A stretch of DNA of 56,018 nucleotides from Acidobacteriota bacterium (GTDB lineage Bacteria; Acidobacteriota; Terriglobia; Acidiferrales; UBA7541). Where the stretch lies: assembly GCA_013289695.1 (NCBI GenBank), contig JABCZK010000030.1, positions 1-56,018 of the forward strand, in the 5' to 3' direction. The notes under the pieces were generated by a model. It saw nothing but the letters and a program-made list of their open reading frames with translations, was not told the origin of the DNA and ran no database searches. The position numbers and the translations under genes were made by a program. Shown here one piece after another: positions 8,543 to 16,180 of this stretch; position 1 is the first letter of the stretch, and every line of letters starts with the position of its first letter.

Positions 8543-8698
8543 CTACAAACGGCCCATCAGGATCAGTAGTAGCAGGATGACCAGGATCAAACCGATCCCG
8601 CCGCTCGGGTAATATCCCCATTCCCTGCTATGAGGCCAGGTCGGCAGACTGCCAAAGAGCGCCAGAATCAGAACAATTGTCAGAATGAGCAGCAGCAT
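8543..8698 (-). CDS. DUF3309 family small membrane protein
   Basis: A 51-residue protein from ATG 8698 to TAG 8543. It has two very hydrophobic helices (about residues 2-17 and 34-48) around a conserved GSLPTWPHSREWGYYPSGG loop, which is the hallmark of DUF3309. AAGGGGGGCAAAC directly before the ATG is a strong ribosome-binding site. It is an inner-membrane protein of unknown function, common in stress-type gene patches. It runs convergently with the gene at 8302, ending 11 bases from that gene's stop. Confidence 0.85.
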   Translation of the reverse strand: MLLLILTIVLILALFGSLPTWPHSREWGYYPSGGIGLILVILLLLILMGRL

Positions 8699-9133
8699 GT
8701 TTGCCCCCCTTTGAATTTCGTCGCAGGGCGCGGCGACCGTCCGCGCCCTTCTGAGCCGGCTGGCGCAATCAAATCGCGCTGCCAGGCTTGGCAGTCTTTT
8801 GCCGCGATATCGCTGATTGCACTGCCAGACTAGGCTTCCTTGATAGCCTTAGCCATAAAGCAAACCCTGTACGCTGCATTCCTGGTTCCGGTAGGCGACA
8901 CCTGCGCGCACTTGATGCAGCACTGCGCCCAACGGGAGGCCGTTGCGAATCGCACCCTGCGCCTGCGGGCAGGTAGACGTGAAACAATGGGCGAGCGGGC
9001 GTTTGCTTGTTCTGAAAGACGTGAAGCCTAAGGCGATTTGTCCCGTGCAGTTACGGGTTGCGCTGTATTCCTCGCTGAAGACTTTGTCTCCACAATGTCT
9101 GAGCAGTTGGATATTCAATTCAGGAGGCTCACA
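8699..9133. other. intergenic region, about 435 bases
   Basis: This is a divergent region between the DUF3309 gene (minus) and the CsbD gene (plus). It must carry both promoters. I found no convincing gene; short open frames here lack ribosome-binding sites and family patterns. Confidence 0.35.
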
Positions 9134-9376
9134 ATGAACTGGGATCAAATCGAAGGCAAGTGGAAGCAGTCAGTCGGAAAAGTGAAAGAAAAGTGGGGCA
9201 AGCTGACCGACGACGATCTGACTGCCATCAACGGCAAGCGGGACCAACTGATCGGAAAAATTCAGGAGCGATATGGCATCGCCAAGGACGCGGCGCAGAC
9301 GCAGGTGGATGAATTTACGCGTGCCTACAAGACAGACGTGGCGGTACACGACACCGCGAAGAAAGCTAAAGCTTAA
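9134..9376 (+). CDS. CsbD family stress protein
   Basis: An 80-residue, highly charged protein starting MNWDQIEGKWKQSVGKVKEK, with GKLTDDDL and a second GKIQERYGIAKDAAQ repeat. This is the CsbD pattern, a small helical protein induced by general stress in several bacteria; its molecular function is unsettled. CAGGAGGCTCACA precedes the ATG and fixes the start although the frame is open upstream. The DUF6496 gene follows by 47 bases on the same strand, so they may share a transcript. Confidence 0.92.
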   Translation: MNWDQIEGKWKQSVGKVKEKWGKLTDDDLTAINGKRDQLIGKIQERYGIAKDAAQTQVDEFTRAYKTDVAVHDTAKKAKA

Positions 9377-9423
9377 GCGGTGCGTCGTAATAATTCCGCG
9401 AACCGAAAAAGAGGAGAAACGTG

Positions 9424-9609
9424 ATGGCAAGGTACGGCAAAGCCGCCGGTAAAAGCGTGAAGAGTGCGTTGCATCGCGAAAAGCGCGGCACGCTTCGTTC
9501 GGGCAAAGGCGGCAAGGGCGGCAAAGTGACCAGCCGTAAACAAGCGATTGCGATCGGACTTTCCGAGGCGCGCAAAAGGGGCGCCAAGGTTCCGCGTAAA
9601 AAGTCTTAG
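9424..9609 (+). CDS. DUF6496 family small basic protein
   Basis: A 61-residue, strongly basic protein: MARYGKAAGKSV, then GTLRSGKGGKGGKV, then TSRKQAIAIGLSEARK and a KVPRKKS tail. This matches the DUF6496 pattern, whose TSRKQAIAIGLSEAR core is very conserved. The basic composition suggests nucleic-acid contact, but that is inference. GAGGAGAAAC lies before an adjacent GTG-ATG pair; the ATG at 9424 gives better spacing. It is probably co-transcribed with csbD upstream, with the hairpin at 9642-9684 downstream. Confidence 0.85.
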   Translation: MARYGKAAGKSVKSALHREKRGTLRSGKGGKGGKVTSRKQAIAIGLSEARKRGAKVPRKKS

Positions 9610-9641
9610 CGCAATTTTCAGATCGAATGTGCGAAGTCCTC

Positions 9642-9684
9642 GTTGCCCAGCAAGGCCGCGATTTCCGCGGCTTTGCTGGGCAGC
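9642..9684 (+). terminator. strong hairpin after the csbD-DUF6496 pair
   Basis: A 19-base-pair stem (two G-U pairs on the RNA) with a 5-base loop at 9661-9665. It begins 33 bases after the stop of the DUF6496 gene. No T-run follows, so it is either a non-canonical terminator or an RNA-stabilising 3' structure. Confidence 0.45.
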
Positions 9685-9879
9685 GACCCCAAGCGGCGGT
9701 CGAGATCCCCAAATCATGCAAACTCCTGGTTCACACCGCAGAAAATCCTAGCTGCAATTATTTTTTCAGGAGAATACGGGCGGAGGGAAGGCTCGGATAG
9801 CTTGGCGAAGAAACGCAGCGAGAGCATCCGCAGGCGGGCGCATGCCCTCGCTGTACCCTTGTCAGAGATAAACAGAGGC

Positions 9880-10926
9880 TTACTTAGGCTTCCCAGGCGA
9901 GGACGCATGGGGAGCCGGTGCCTGTTGCCTCTGCTGCAAGTTTTGCTGCTGCTGGGTGTGCTTTTGAACTAATTGCTGGGTCTGCTGCTGGTGCCGCTGC
10001 TCCACTTGTTGCGTTTTCTGATCGTTGGCTTTCTGCTTCGCCAGTTGCTGATGCTCCTTGTCTTGTTGCTGCTGAAGTTTCTGCCGTTCCTTGTCCTGCT
10101 GCGCGGCCAGCTTGTCCTGCTGCTGCTGGTATCTCTGGTCGAGCTTGGCGTCTCCTGTGTTGGGAGCTGCTGGGCGCGAAGCAGGCGGAAGTTCTTTCGG
10201 GTGAATGGCAGGGTTGGCGTGACCGGCAGCGTTCTCCGCGCCACGATTGTTAAATTCTCCTGGTCTGGCAGTGGCAGTGATCGGCGGCCTGCCATGATTG
10301 TCGGAAGCACGCAGCGCTGGGTTCGATCGTGCCGCGTTCACGTGTTGCACTTGCGCCGCGACAGGAGCGATGTGCCGCTCGTGCGCCGCAGCTTCTTCCT
10401 GGGTCGTTGGACGATCGTTGATTCCGCCATGTCCGTTGTAGCTGACGTGTACATCGTTTCTCACGTCCACTCTCGATTCGTACACGTTGTGAATCACGCT
10501 GACGTTTACGTTATTCACCGCGCGATTGTAGAAGAAGTGGCCGTGGTCCCAGCGCCCGCCTTCATAACCATGGCCGAAGTAGCCGAAGCCATAGTTGATT
10601 CCGCCGTAGAAACCTACCGTCGGGCCCCAATAGCCGTCGTACCAAACAAAACTGCTGCCGCCCCAGCCCCAATAGCCTGGCGTCCAGAAGAAACCGACTT
10701 CAGGCGCTTCCACCCATGTGCCGGGTACCCAGTAATAACCGTCGTCGCCCCACGCCCAATACCCGGGCGTCCAGATGTAGCCGTCGCCGGGGCAAACCGG
10801 TTGCTCGTAAACGGGCAATTCGGGAGGCGCGATGGTGATCGCCACACCGATTTGCGCGAAAGACGCGGAAGAAAGAAACAACATTGCGATTGCGAGTAGA
10901 AAAGGACGAATGAATCGGCTGCCCAT
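9880..10926 (-). CDS. secreted YXWGXW-repeat protein with a Gln-rich coiled tail
   Basis: A 348-residue protein. A signal peptide (residues about 1-24, ending SSASFA-Q) is followed by a Trp/Gly/Tyr-rich region (about 45-140) with repeats such as GYIWTPGYWAWG, YYWVPGTWVEAP and FFWTPGYWGWG. These are the YXWGXW/WXXGXW repeats of a family found in many acidobacteria. The middle (140-240) is polar. The tail (about 245-335) is almost entirely Gln, Lys, Glu and Ala (DKLAAQQDKERQKLQQQQ), probably a coiled coil. It is likely envelope-associated; function unknown. GGAGAAAATAGCTA precedes the ATG. Confidence 0.85.
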   Translation of the reverse strand: MGSRFIRPFLLAIAMLFLSSASFAQIGVAITIAPPELPVYEQPVCPGDGYIWTPGYWAWGDDGYYWVPGTWVEAPEVGFFWTPGYWGWGGSSFVWYDGYWGPTVGFYGGINYGFGYFGHGYEGGRWDHGHFFYNRAVNNVNVSVIHNVYESRVDVRNDVHVSYNGHGGINDRPTTQEEAAAHERHIAPVAAQVQHVNAARSNPALRASDNHGRPPITATARPGEFNNRGAENAAGHANPAIHPKELPPASRPAAPNTGDAKLDQRYQQQQDKLAAQQDKERQKLQQQQDKEHQQLAKQKANDQKTQQVEQRHQQQTQQLVQKHTQQQQNLQQRQQAPAPHASSPGKPK

Positions 10927-11391
10927 TAGCTATTTTCTCCTCTCGATGATTTTGCGCCGATGGCCATTTCCGGTCTCCGGCGGTTGTGTTAAGCGGACCG
11001 CTAAGAAAAAATGAAAAGCCGGTGATGCGAGACGAATGCCGGACGCTGCACCCTAGTCTAATCCTCCGCAACGTTTTGCCAATAGGGAATTGCCTGTAAT
11101 ATTACGGAAGGCAGCTCGTATTCCGAAGCCGCTCATTTTACGCCGGATATGTCGCGCCGCACGCGTGAGATATTACGGCGAATTCACCTTCGATCCGGAA
11201 TCCGCGGCTTTTCAGCCGATACGCAATCGCTCGCCCCTCCCTAAGTATTCCACTGTATTGAATAGAATCCGCGAAAAAGTAAAGTGGCAAGGGCGCGGAG
11301 GCGCTCTCTGGCGAACCAGGCAACCCATGATTTTGTTCGTTGAAATGAGAGCGTCGCGGTCGGTTATTGCCGGATACCTGGGAGGTATGCG
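10927..11391. other. intergenic region, about 465 bases
   Basis: This is divergent spacing between the YXWGXW protein gene and the small Cys-rich gene at 11392. It is slightly AT-richer than the genes around it. No coding frame, repeat or RNA gene was recognised. Confidence 0.35.
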
Positions 11392-11640
11392 ATGTACACC
11401 TATCTTTGCTGCAGATGCACGAAATGCTCCGCGCGGATTGTATTGGAGGAATGGGCGGAGTCCATGTATCTGCTGCACAGGCCCGTGCGGTCGCGGCCCC
11501 GGCATCAGGTTTGTCCGTTTTGCAGCGCGGCATTTGCGCCGGAACGTTATTACGTGACGGAAAGCGGGGCGCCACTCGCCGTATCCGCTCGCGCCATGGA
11601 AATGCGGGACTCTTTGCACTCGTTGAGCAAGACAGCGTGA
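11392..11640 (+). CDS. small protein with two CxxC-type cysteine pairs (putative zinc ribbon)
   Basis: An 82-residue protein starting MYTYLCCRCTKCSARI with CPFCSAAFAPERYY at residues about 42-55. The CxxC plus CPFC arrangement suggests one zinc-ribbon-like metal site. A helix is likely at the C-terminus. GGGAGGTATGCG precedes the ATG at 11392. I do not recognise the family; such proteins can be DNA-binding, RNA-binding or rubredoxin-like. The next gene downstream is over 550 bases away, so it is probably a single-gene unit. Confidence 0.6.
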   Translation: MYTYLCCRCTKCSARIVLEEWAESMYLLHRPVRSRPRHQVCPFCSAAFAPERYYVTESGAPLAVSARAMEMRDSLHSLSKTA

Positions 11641-12203
11641 GGCCGCCGAAAAGTTTGTGAACAATTTTCCTTCGATATAATTCCGCCCGACTGCGTCCTC
11701 GCAAAAAGGGGTTGCCGCCGAGAATCGGCAGCCCCTCCTGCCCGTGTTTCAGAGGTATCCATTCACTCTGGTTCGCTCGGTCGTCGCGCAACCTGCGATG
11801 GCAAATCACCCGCGTACAGCAAATCCCTCTGCACCTTAAGAAGTTATCCGTATTCCGCCGCGCTGCATTGCCCGGCAGAATGGGCGTTGCAGGGGAGGAA
11901 TGGGAGTCGGGTGCCTTGCGAGATCAAGGCATGAGGGCTGGGCCGGCTCCCATCCTCTCCTCGCCAAACCTTTTCGTTACCAGTCAAGCTTTGGAGGAAG
12001 CCGGCGCGCTGCTCGGGCCATCACGTTCATGCACCCAGTCCGCAAGAAAAGCAAAACTCGCAGTGCACTGATGAACGCGCTTCTGGTTCTGAATTCCTTG
12101 ATTGTGCTTTTCAGCCATTGGGCCGGGCCCCGCAAGTGAACCGTGTTGACGCGCTCCGCGGGAACCGGCTCGATCAATCGTCTCCACTTGCAGGAGGTCG
12201 CGA
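11641..12203. other. intergenic region, about 560 bases, with one hairpin
   Basis: This separates the Cys-rich gene and the pseudo-receiver gene, both on the plus strand. It holds the hairpin at 11707-11736. Short open frames in it have no ribosome-binding site or family pattern. Confidence 0.35.
11707..11736 (+). terminator. hairpin downstream of the Cys-rich gene
   Basis: An 11-base-pair stem (AGGGGTTGCCG against CGGCAGCCCCT, one G-U pair) with an 8-base loop, 67 bases after the stop at 11640. The run of five A before it would be a T-run in the other direction, but no minus-strand gene ends here. Confidence 0.35.
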
Positions 12204-12653
12204 ATGTATGTTCCCTGGCAGGTTGTGATTGCTTCGGCCGACGTGGAAGAACGGCGGGCGATGTGTGACATTTTGGCGAAGCAGGGGCTGGACCCGATCG
12301 TCGCCTCGACCGTGCGTGGGTGCAAAGAGATCATGGCCCAGGAAAATGTGGGATTGATCTTTTGCGCTCGCTCGCTGGCCGATGGGGATTACCGCGACTT
12401 GCTGATGGCTGCGCGAAGCGCAAGGCGCAGAAGCAGAATCGTCCTCGCGACTCGGCTCACCGATTGGGATGAATACCTGGAAGCGATGCGGTTGGGCGCC
12501 TTCGACGTCATCTCGGCTCCCAGCCGCCCGACCGACGTGGAATGGATGATCATTCAGGCGCTGCGCGACGAACACGCTCGGACCAGGGAAATCACATTTG
12601 TGCGACACGGTCTCAGAGGACTTCAGGAAGCAAGCGTATCCAATTCGGCGTGA
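12204..12653 (+). CDS. degenerate receiver (pseudo-receiver) response regulator-like protein
   Basis: A 149-residue protein with the length and strand-helix rhythm of a CheY-type receiver (WQVVIASADVEERRAMCDIL; SRIVLATRLTDWDEYLEAMR; GAFDVISAP). The position that normally holds the phospho-accepting Asp reads GLIFCARSLADG, with no Asp, the acidic pair is SADVEE instead of DD, and the Lys position reads ISAP. It therefore probably cannot be phosphorylated in the usual way and may act through protein contacts. CAGGAGGTCGCGA precedes the ATG. No output domain follows. Confidence 0.75.
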   Translation: MYVPWQVVIASADVEERRAMCDILAKQGLDPIVASTVRGCKEIMAQENVGLIFCARSLADGDYRDLLMAARSARRRSRIVLATRLTDWDEYLEAMRLGAFDVISAPSRPTDVEWMIIQALRDEHARTREITFVRHGLRGLQEASVSNSA

Positions 12654-12727
12654 CCCTGCGTTAGCAAATGCGAGTTACAGAAGACTTTGAGCGAGTGGTA
12701 CGAGGCAGAAAAATCCTGAACTTCGCT

Positions 12728-13615
12728 CTACGCCAGTTCTGCTTCGAGCCGCAGGAGAAAACGAATTACTTCGCCCGTATCCCGCACATAGTATTTCGCA
12801 TGGCTCTTTTGCGGCGTTCCGACGCGGATGGAGATCTGATCGCCTAGCGCGCAAAAGGCGGCTTCATCCGTGCCATCGTCGCCAATATAAATCGCCGGCG
12901 TGCCCGGCGGGAAGTCACCAAGCAGGTCGCGCACCGCGCCGCCTTTTCCACGGATCTCGTTGGGCAGAACTTCCCACACCATCGCGCCTTCCAGCACCCT
13001 CAGGTTATCTCGCAGCGGCGCGACCACGTCCAATAGGCAGAATTTCGCGGCGCGCGCGATGGGGGCGCTGGCCTGCCGATAGTGGACTGCAAAGCTCATC
13101 CCTTTGTCTTCGACGCGCATGCCGTGCATTGCGGCCATCCGTGCGCGCGCGCCTTGTTGTGCGTGCGCGAGAATCCTGGCCGACGCGCTGCTGATCTTCG
13201 TGTGCTTTCCCTGTTCTTCGGCTCCATGCAGTCCGATGAAATGCAGGGTCTCGACGCCAATCCGAGTTTGCAGATCCTGGCAGCGCCGGCCGCTGACGAT
13301 CGCGACGAATAACCTCGGATTTCGCGCCAGGCGCTCGAGCAAGCGTTTGGTGCGCAGCGGTACGCGCACCTCCCACGGATTTCGCTGCAGCTTCACCAAC
13401 GTGCCGTCGAAGTCCAGCAGCAGCGCGCAAAGCTCGGCGTTGCGAATCCGGGCTGCAATTTCGCTCCAGGCGCGGAACAAATAGCGCGGCGAATGCGCGG
13501 CAACATCGCCATTCGACCCGCCCGGAACGTTGTGGGCGCGTGAACGTTCGCTGGCCCGTTTCTCTTTTGGTTTGATCCGCAAGGCGTGCTTGGCCGCCGC
13601 GTGAGGTCCATTCAT
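12728..13615 (-). CDS. otsB: trehalose-6-phosphate phosphatase
   Basis: A 295-residue HAD-superfamily phosphatase that removes phosphate from trehalose-6-phosphate, the second step of the OtsA-OtsB route. Motif I is LLLDFDGTLVKL (about residue 65), with the nucleophile and acid/base Asp. Motif II is the IVSGR loop (VAIVSGRRCQDLQ), and motif III/IV is AIYIGDDGTDEAAF near the C-terminus. A basic 45-residue N-terminal extension precedes the catalytic core. The ATG overlaps the stop of the upstream synthase gene by four bases (ATGA), showing translational coupling, so synthase and phosphatase are made together. Confidence 0.93.
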   Translation of the reverse strand: MNGPHAAAKHALRIKPKEKRASERSRAHNVPGGSNGDVAAHSPRYLFRAWSEIAARIRNAELCALLLDFDGTLVKLQRNPWEVRVPLRTKRLLERLARNPRLFVAIVSGRRCQDLQTRIGVETLHFIGLHGAEEQGKHTKISSASARILAHAQQGARARMAAMHGMRVEDKGMSFAVHYRQASAPIARAAKFCLLDVVAPLRDNLRVLEGAMVWEVLPNEIRGKGGAVRDLLGDFPPGTPAIYIGDDGTDEAAFCALGDQISIRVGTPQKSHAKYYVRDTGEVIRFLLRLEAELA

Positions 13616-15879
13616 ACGGCGCGCCCGACTTCGGGCTGTGCTTCCTCGATCCGGATTTCAGAAAGTTCCGTGATCAGACTGCCCGCCCATGCGAACACAT
13701 TGTGACGCATGACCGTGCTCCGCATCAGCTTCATCCGCGTTTGCCGTTCCGCCGTATCCATTTCCAGCGCCACGCGGATGGCTTCCGCCAGCTGTTCCAC
13801 GTCGTACGGGTTCACGATGATCGCATCGCGCAATTCACGGGCCGCCCCGGTGAACTGGCTCAGAATCAGCGCCCCTTCTTCGTCATCGCGCGCTGCAATG
13901 AATTCCTTCGCCACCAGGTTCATTCCATCATGCAGAGATGTAACCATGCAGAAATCCGCCGCCCGGTAATACGGGAGAATTTCCTCATGGCTGTGGTGGC
14001 GCGTGAGCAGCGCGATAGGCTTCCATTCCGCCGTCTGCCAGCGCGCATTGATCCGTGCGGCTTCGGCTTCGAGCTCTTCCAGGAAATCGTGATAGCGCTC
14101 GATTTCCGTGCGGCTGGGCGCGCCGATCTGCACGAAGGTGAATTTTTCGCGATAGGCCGGCCACTTCTCGAGGAACCGCTCGACGCCGCGCAGCCGTTCG
14201 AGCAATCCTTTGGTGTAGTCCACGCGATCCACGCCGACTCCGATGAAGTTCGCCTTGATGCCCAGCTTACTCAGCAGATCGCTGCGCAGCACGTAAGGCG
14301 ACACCGCCGGATCCAGGCCTCGTTGGGACTCGCGAAAATCCACGCTGATGGGGAACGGCTTAACGAAGGTGATGTGTCCGGCGCGCTTCACTGCAAATCG
14401 TTCCCATTCAATTTGCGATTCCAAAGAGGCGTCCACCGTCTCCAGAAAATTATCGCAATGCGCCTGTATCTGGAATCCGATCAAGTCCGCGCCCAGCAGG
14501 CCGCTGACGAGTTCGCGTTGCCAGGGGCATATGCCGAAGGCTTCGGAATTGGGCCACGGGATGTGCCAGAAAATCGCGACGCGCGCGTCCGGACGCGCTT
14601 CCTTCACCATGCGCGGAAGCAATGCGAAGTGATAATCCTGCACGAGCACCAGCGGCCGTTCGACACCCTCAATCTCTTGCAGCACCGCTTCGGCGAATTT
14701 GCGGTTCGCCTCCTGATAGTTTTGCCAGTCCGAGGCGCGGAAAATTGGCCGGGTGTGTGCGATGTGGCACAGCGGCCATAACCCTTCATTCGAAAATCCG
14801 TAGTAATGCCCTTTTTCCACTTCTTTTGACAGCCACACGCGACGCAGAGTGTAGTCCGACTTGTCCGGCGGCACGCGGAGGTGGTCGTGATCGTCCACTG
14901 TTTCGCGGTCGGCGTCGCCGGAGCCCGAGGCAATCCAGATTCCGTCGCAGGCGCGCAAAATCGGTTCGAGCGCGGTAACCAATCCGCTTGCCGGAACCAA
15001 AAGCTCGATGCCCTTCCCTTTATGGACGTGCATATAAGGCTCGCGATTGGACACAACCACCAGTGATCCCTGCGAAGCCTTTCCCTGAATGCTCACGCGC
15101 AGGCGTTCGGCGGTCCACACGGACTCGCCGGATTCGCGCAGGCGCGCCTCTTCTTCCGCGGCGGAGCGCGCGTCTGCCAAACTGCGAGTCAGATTCATCA
15201 CCTCGTTCGTGAACGGAGCGAGAAAACCTTCCTTGGGGCCCGGCGGATTGGGCATTGCCCGGCCGCGGCGTATATCTTTCATCCATTGCGCGGTCCGCGA
15301 AATCGGCAGAACGATCGTCCAGCGGATGATCAGCAAGGTGATCAGCACAATCACCAGAACCTCAGCGATCACGTGCCAAAAGGTCGCACGCCACATGCGC
15401 GCACTCTGCGTTTCGATGTAAGCCACATCATTAAAAATGGCCAGCACGCCGGTAACAGACGTCTTATCGTGCAGCGGCATGTAGTACACATGCATCGGCT
15501 CGGAGCCGACATTTATGAAGTGACTAAGGCCGCTATCGCTGGAAATCACTTTGGCCAGAGGAACGGGAGGAGGAACGAAGCGGTTCTGCAGATTAGAACT
15601 TTCCGCGAGGACCGCACCGTGGCTATCGTAAACCGCGACACCCGCCAGCTGCTCGCGGTTCCCAAAGCGCTCTACGATGCGGCGCAGTTGCTCGCGTGAG
15701 CCTTTCTCGAGGGCCGGCTCCACGATCTCCTGCAGACTCTCCGCCAGAATTTCAGCGCGGTGCACCAGATCCGTGCGCAAGCCGCGCTTCTCGGCGCGAA
15801 CTTCATTCTTGGACACACCGAAAGTAATGATCGTGACGGCCACGACCAAGAACAAAATGAGGCGTAAGCTCAGCTTCAC
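13612..15879 (-). CDS. otsA: membrane-anchored trehalose-6-phosphate synthase with extracytoplasmic sensor and HAMP-like linker
   Basis: About 755 residues from GTG 15879, chosen because AGAGG lies six bases upstream and the product then starts directly with a membrane segment (KLSLRLILFLVVAVTII). An extracytoplasmic Cache/PAS-like region follows (about 25-165), then a second membrane segment (VIAEVLVIVLITLLIIRW) with a HAMP-like linker. The C-terminal GT20 domain begins SLVVVSNREPYMHV (about residue 270). It carries VQDYHFALLPRM, FWHIPWPNSEAFG, GVDRVDYTKGLLERL and SLHDGMNLVAKEF, the donor- and acceptor-site motifs of OtsA. The first glycine-loop reads PASGL instead of GGL. It transfers glucose from a nucleotide sugar to glucose-6-phosphate. 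The sensor part is far from usual OtsA (about 470 aa). Confidence 0.9.
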   Translation of the reverse strand: MKLSLRLILFLVVAVTIITFGVSKNEVRAEKRGLRTDLVHRAEILAESLQEIVEPALEKGSREQLRRIVERFGNREQLAGVAVYDSHGAVLAESSNLQNRFVPPPVPLAKVISSDSGLSHFINVGSEPMHVYYMPLHDKTSVTGVLAIFNDVAYIETQSARMWRATFWHVIAEVLVIVLITLLIIRWTIVLPISRTAQWMKDIRRGRAMPNPPGPKEGFLAPFTNEVMNLTRSLADARSAAEEEARLRESGESVWTAERLRVSIQGKASQGSLVVVSNREPYMHVHKGKGIELLVPASGLVTALEPILRACDGIWIASGSGDADRETVDDHDHLRVPPDKSDYTLRRVWLSKEVEKGHYYGFSNEGLWPLCHIAHTRPIFRASDWQNYQEANRKFAEAVLQEIEGVERPLVLVQDYHFALLPRMVKEARPDARVAIFWHIPWPNSEAFGICPWQRELVSGLLGADLIGFQIQAHCDNFLETVDASLESQIEWERFAVKRAGHITFVKPFPISVDFRESQRGLDPAVSPYVLRSDLLSKLGIKANFIGVGVDRVDYTKGLLERLRGVERFLEKWPAYREKFTFVQIGAPSRTEIERYHDFLEELEAEAARINARWQTAEWKPIALLTRHHSHEEILPYYRAADFCMVTSLHDGMNLVAKEFIAARDDEEGALILSQFTGAARELRDAIIVNPYDVEQLAEAIRVALEMDTAERQTRMKLMRSTVMRHNVFAWAGSLITELSEIRIEEAQPEVGRAV

Positions 15880-16180
15880 GTCAACCTCTAATGGGTTCCA
15901 ACAGAATCCAGGCAAGGCTCGCTAAGGGCTTGGCAGCACGAATATTGCCAGACCGGCGCGACCTTTGTTGTTCACAATAGGACACTTAGGTTAACCACAA
16001 AGAGCCACGCTGTGAAGATTGTCCGAGCACCGAGTAGAAACTCCTGGGCACCAGCCTCCATAATAACCCGGGCGGATGCCTAAATTGAATCCAGCATTCA
16101 CCTGATTTTGTCTCGGCCTAATTCGCACTAAACTTGCGCTGCACGGCGGCTCACACACCTCTGTGTGCCGGAAGGGGCGT
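15880..16180. other. divergent promoter region between trehalose synthesis and trehalase
   Basis: About 300 bases between the starts of the synthase (minus) and the trehalase (plus). It must carry promoters for both. I see no clear operator repeat. Confidence 0.4.

Noticed and set aside
12062..12139. Tiny plus-strand frame MNALLVLNSLIVLFSHW
   Set aside because: It has no ribosome-binding site and no family resemblance; a hydrophobic 22-residue frame is expected by chance.
13702..14781. A 359-codon plus-strand frame inside otsA
   Set aside because: It is antisense to the conserved GT20 domain and has no recognisable domain.
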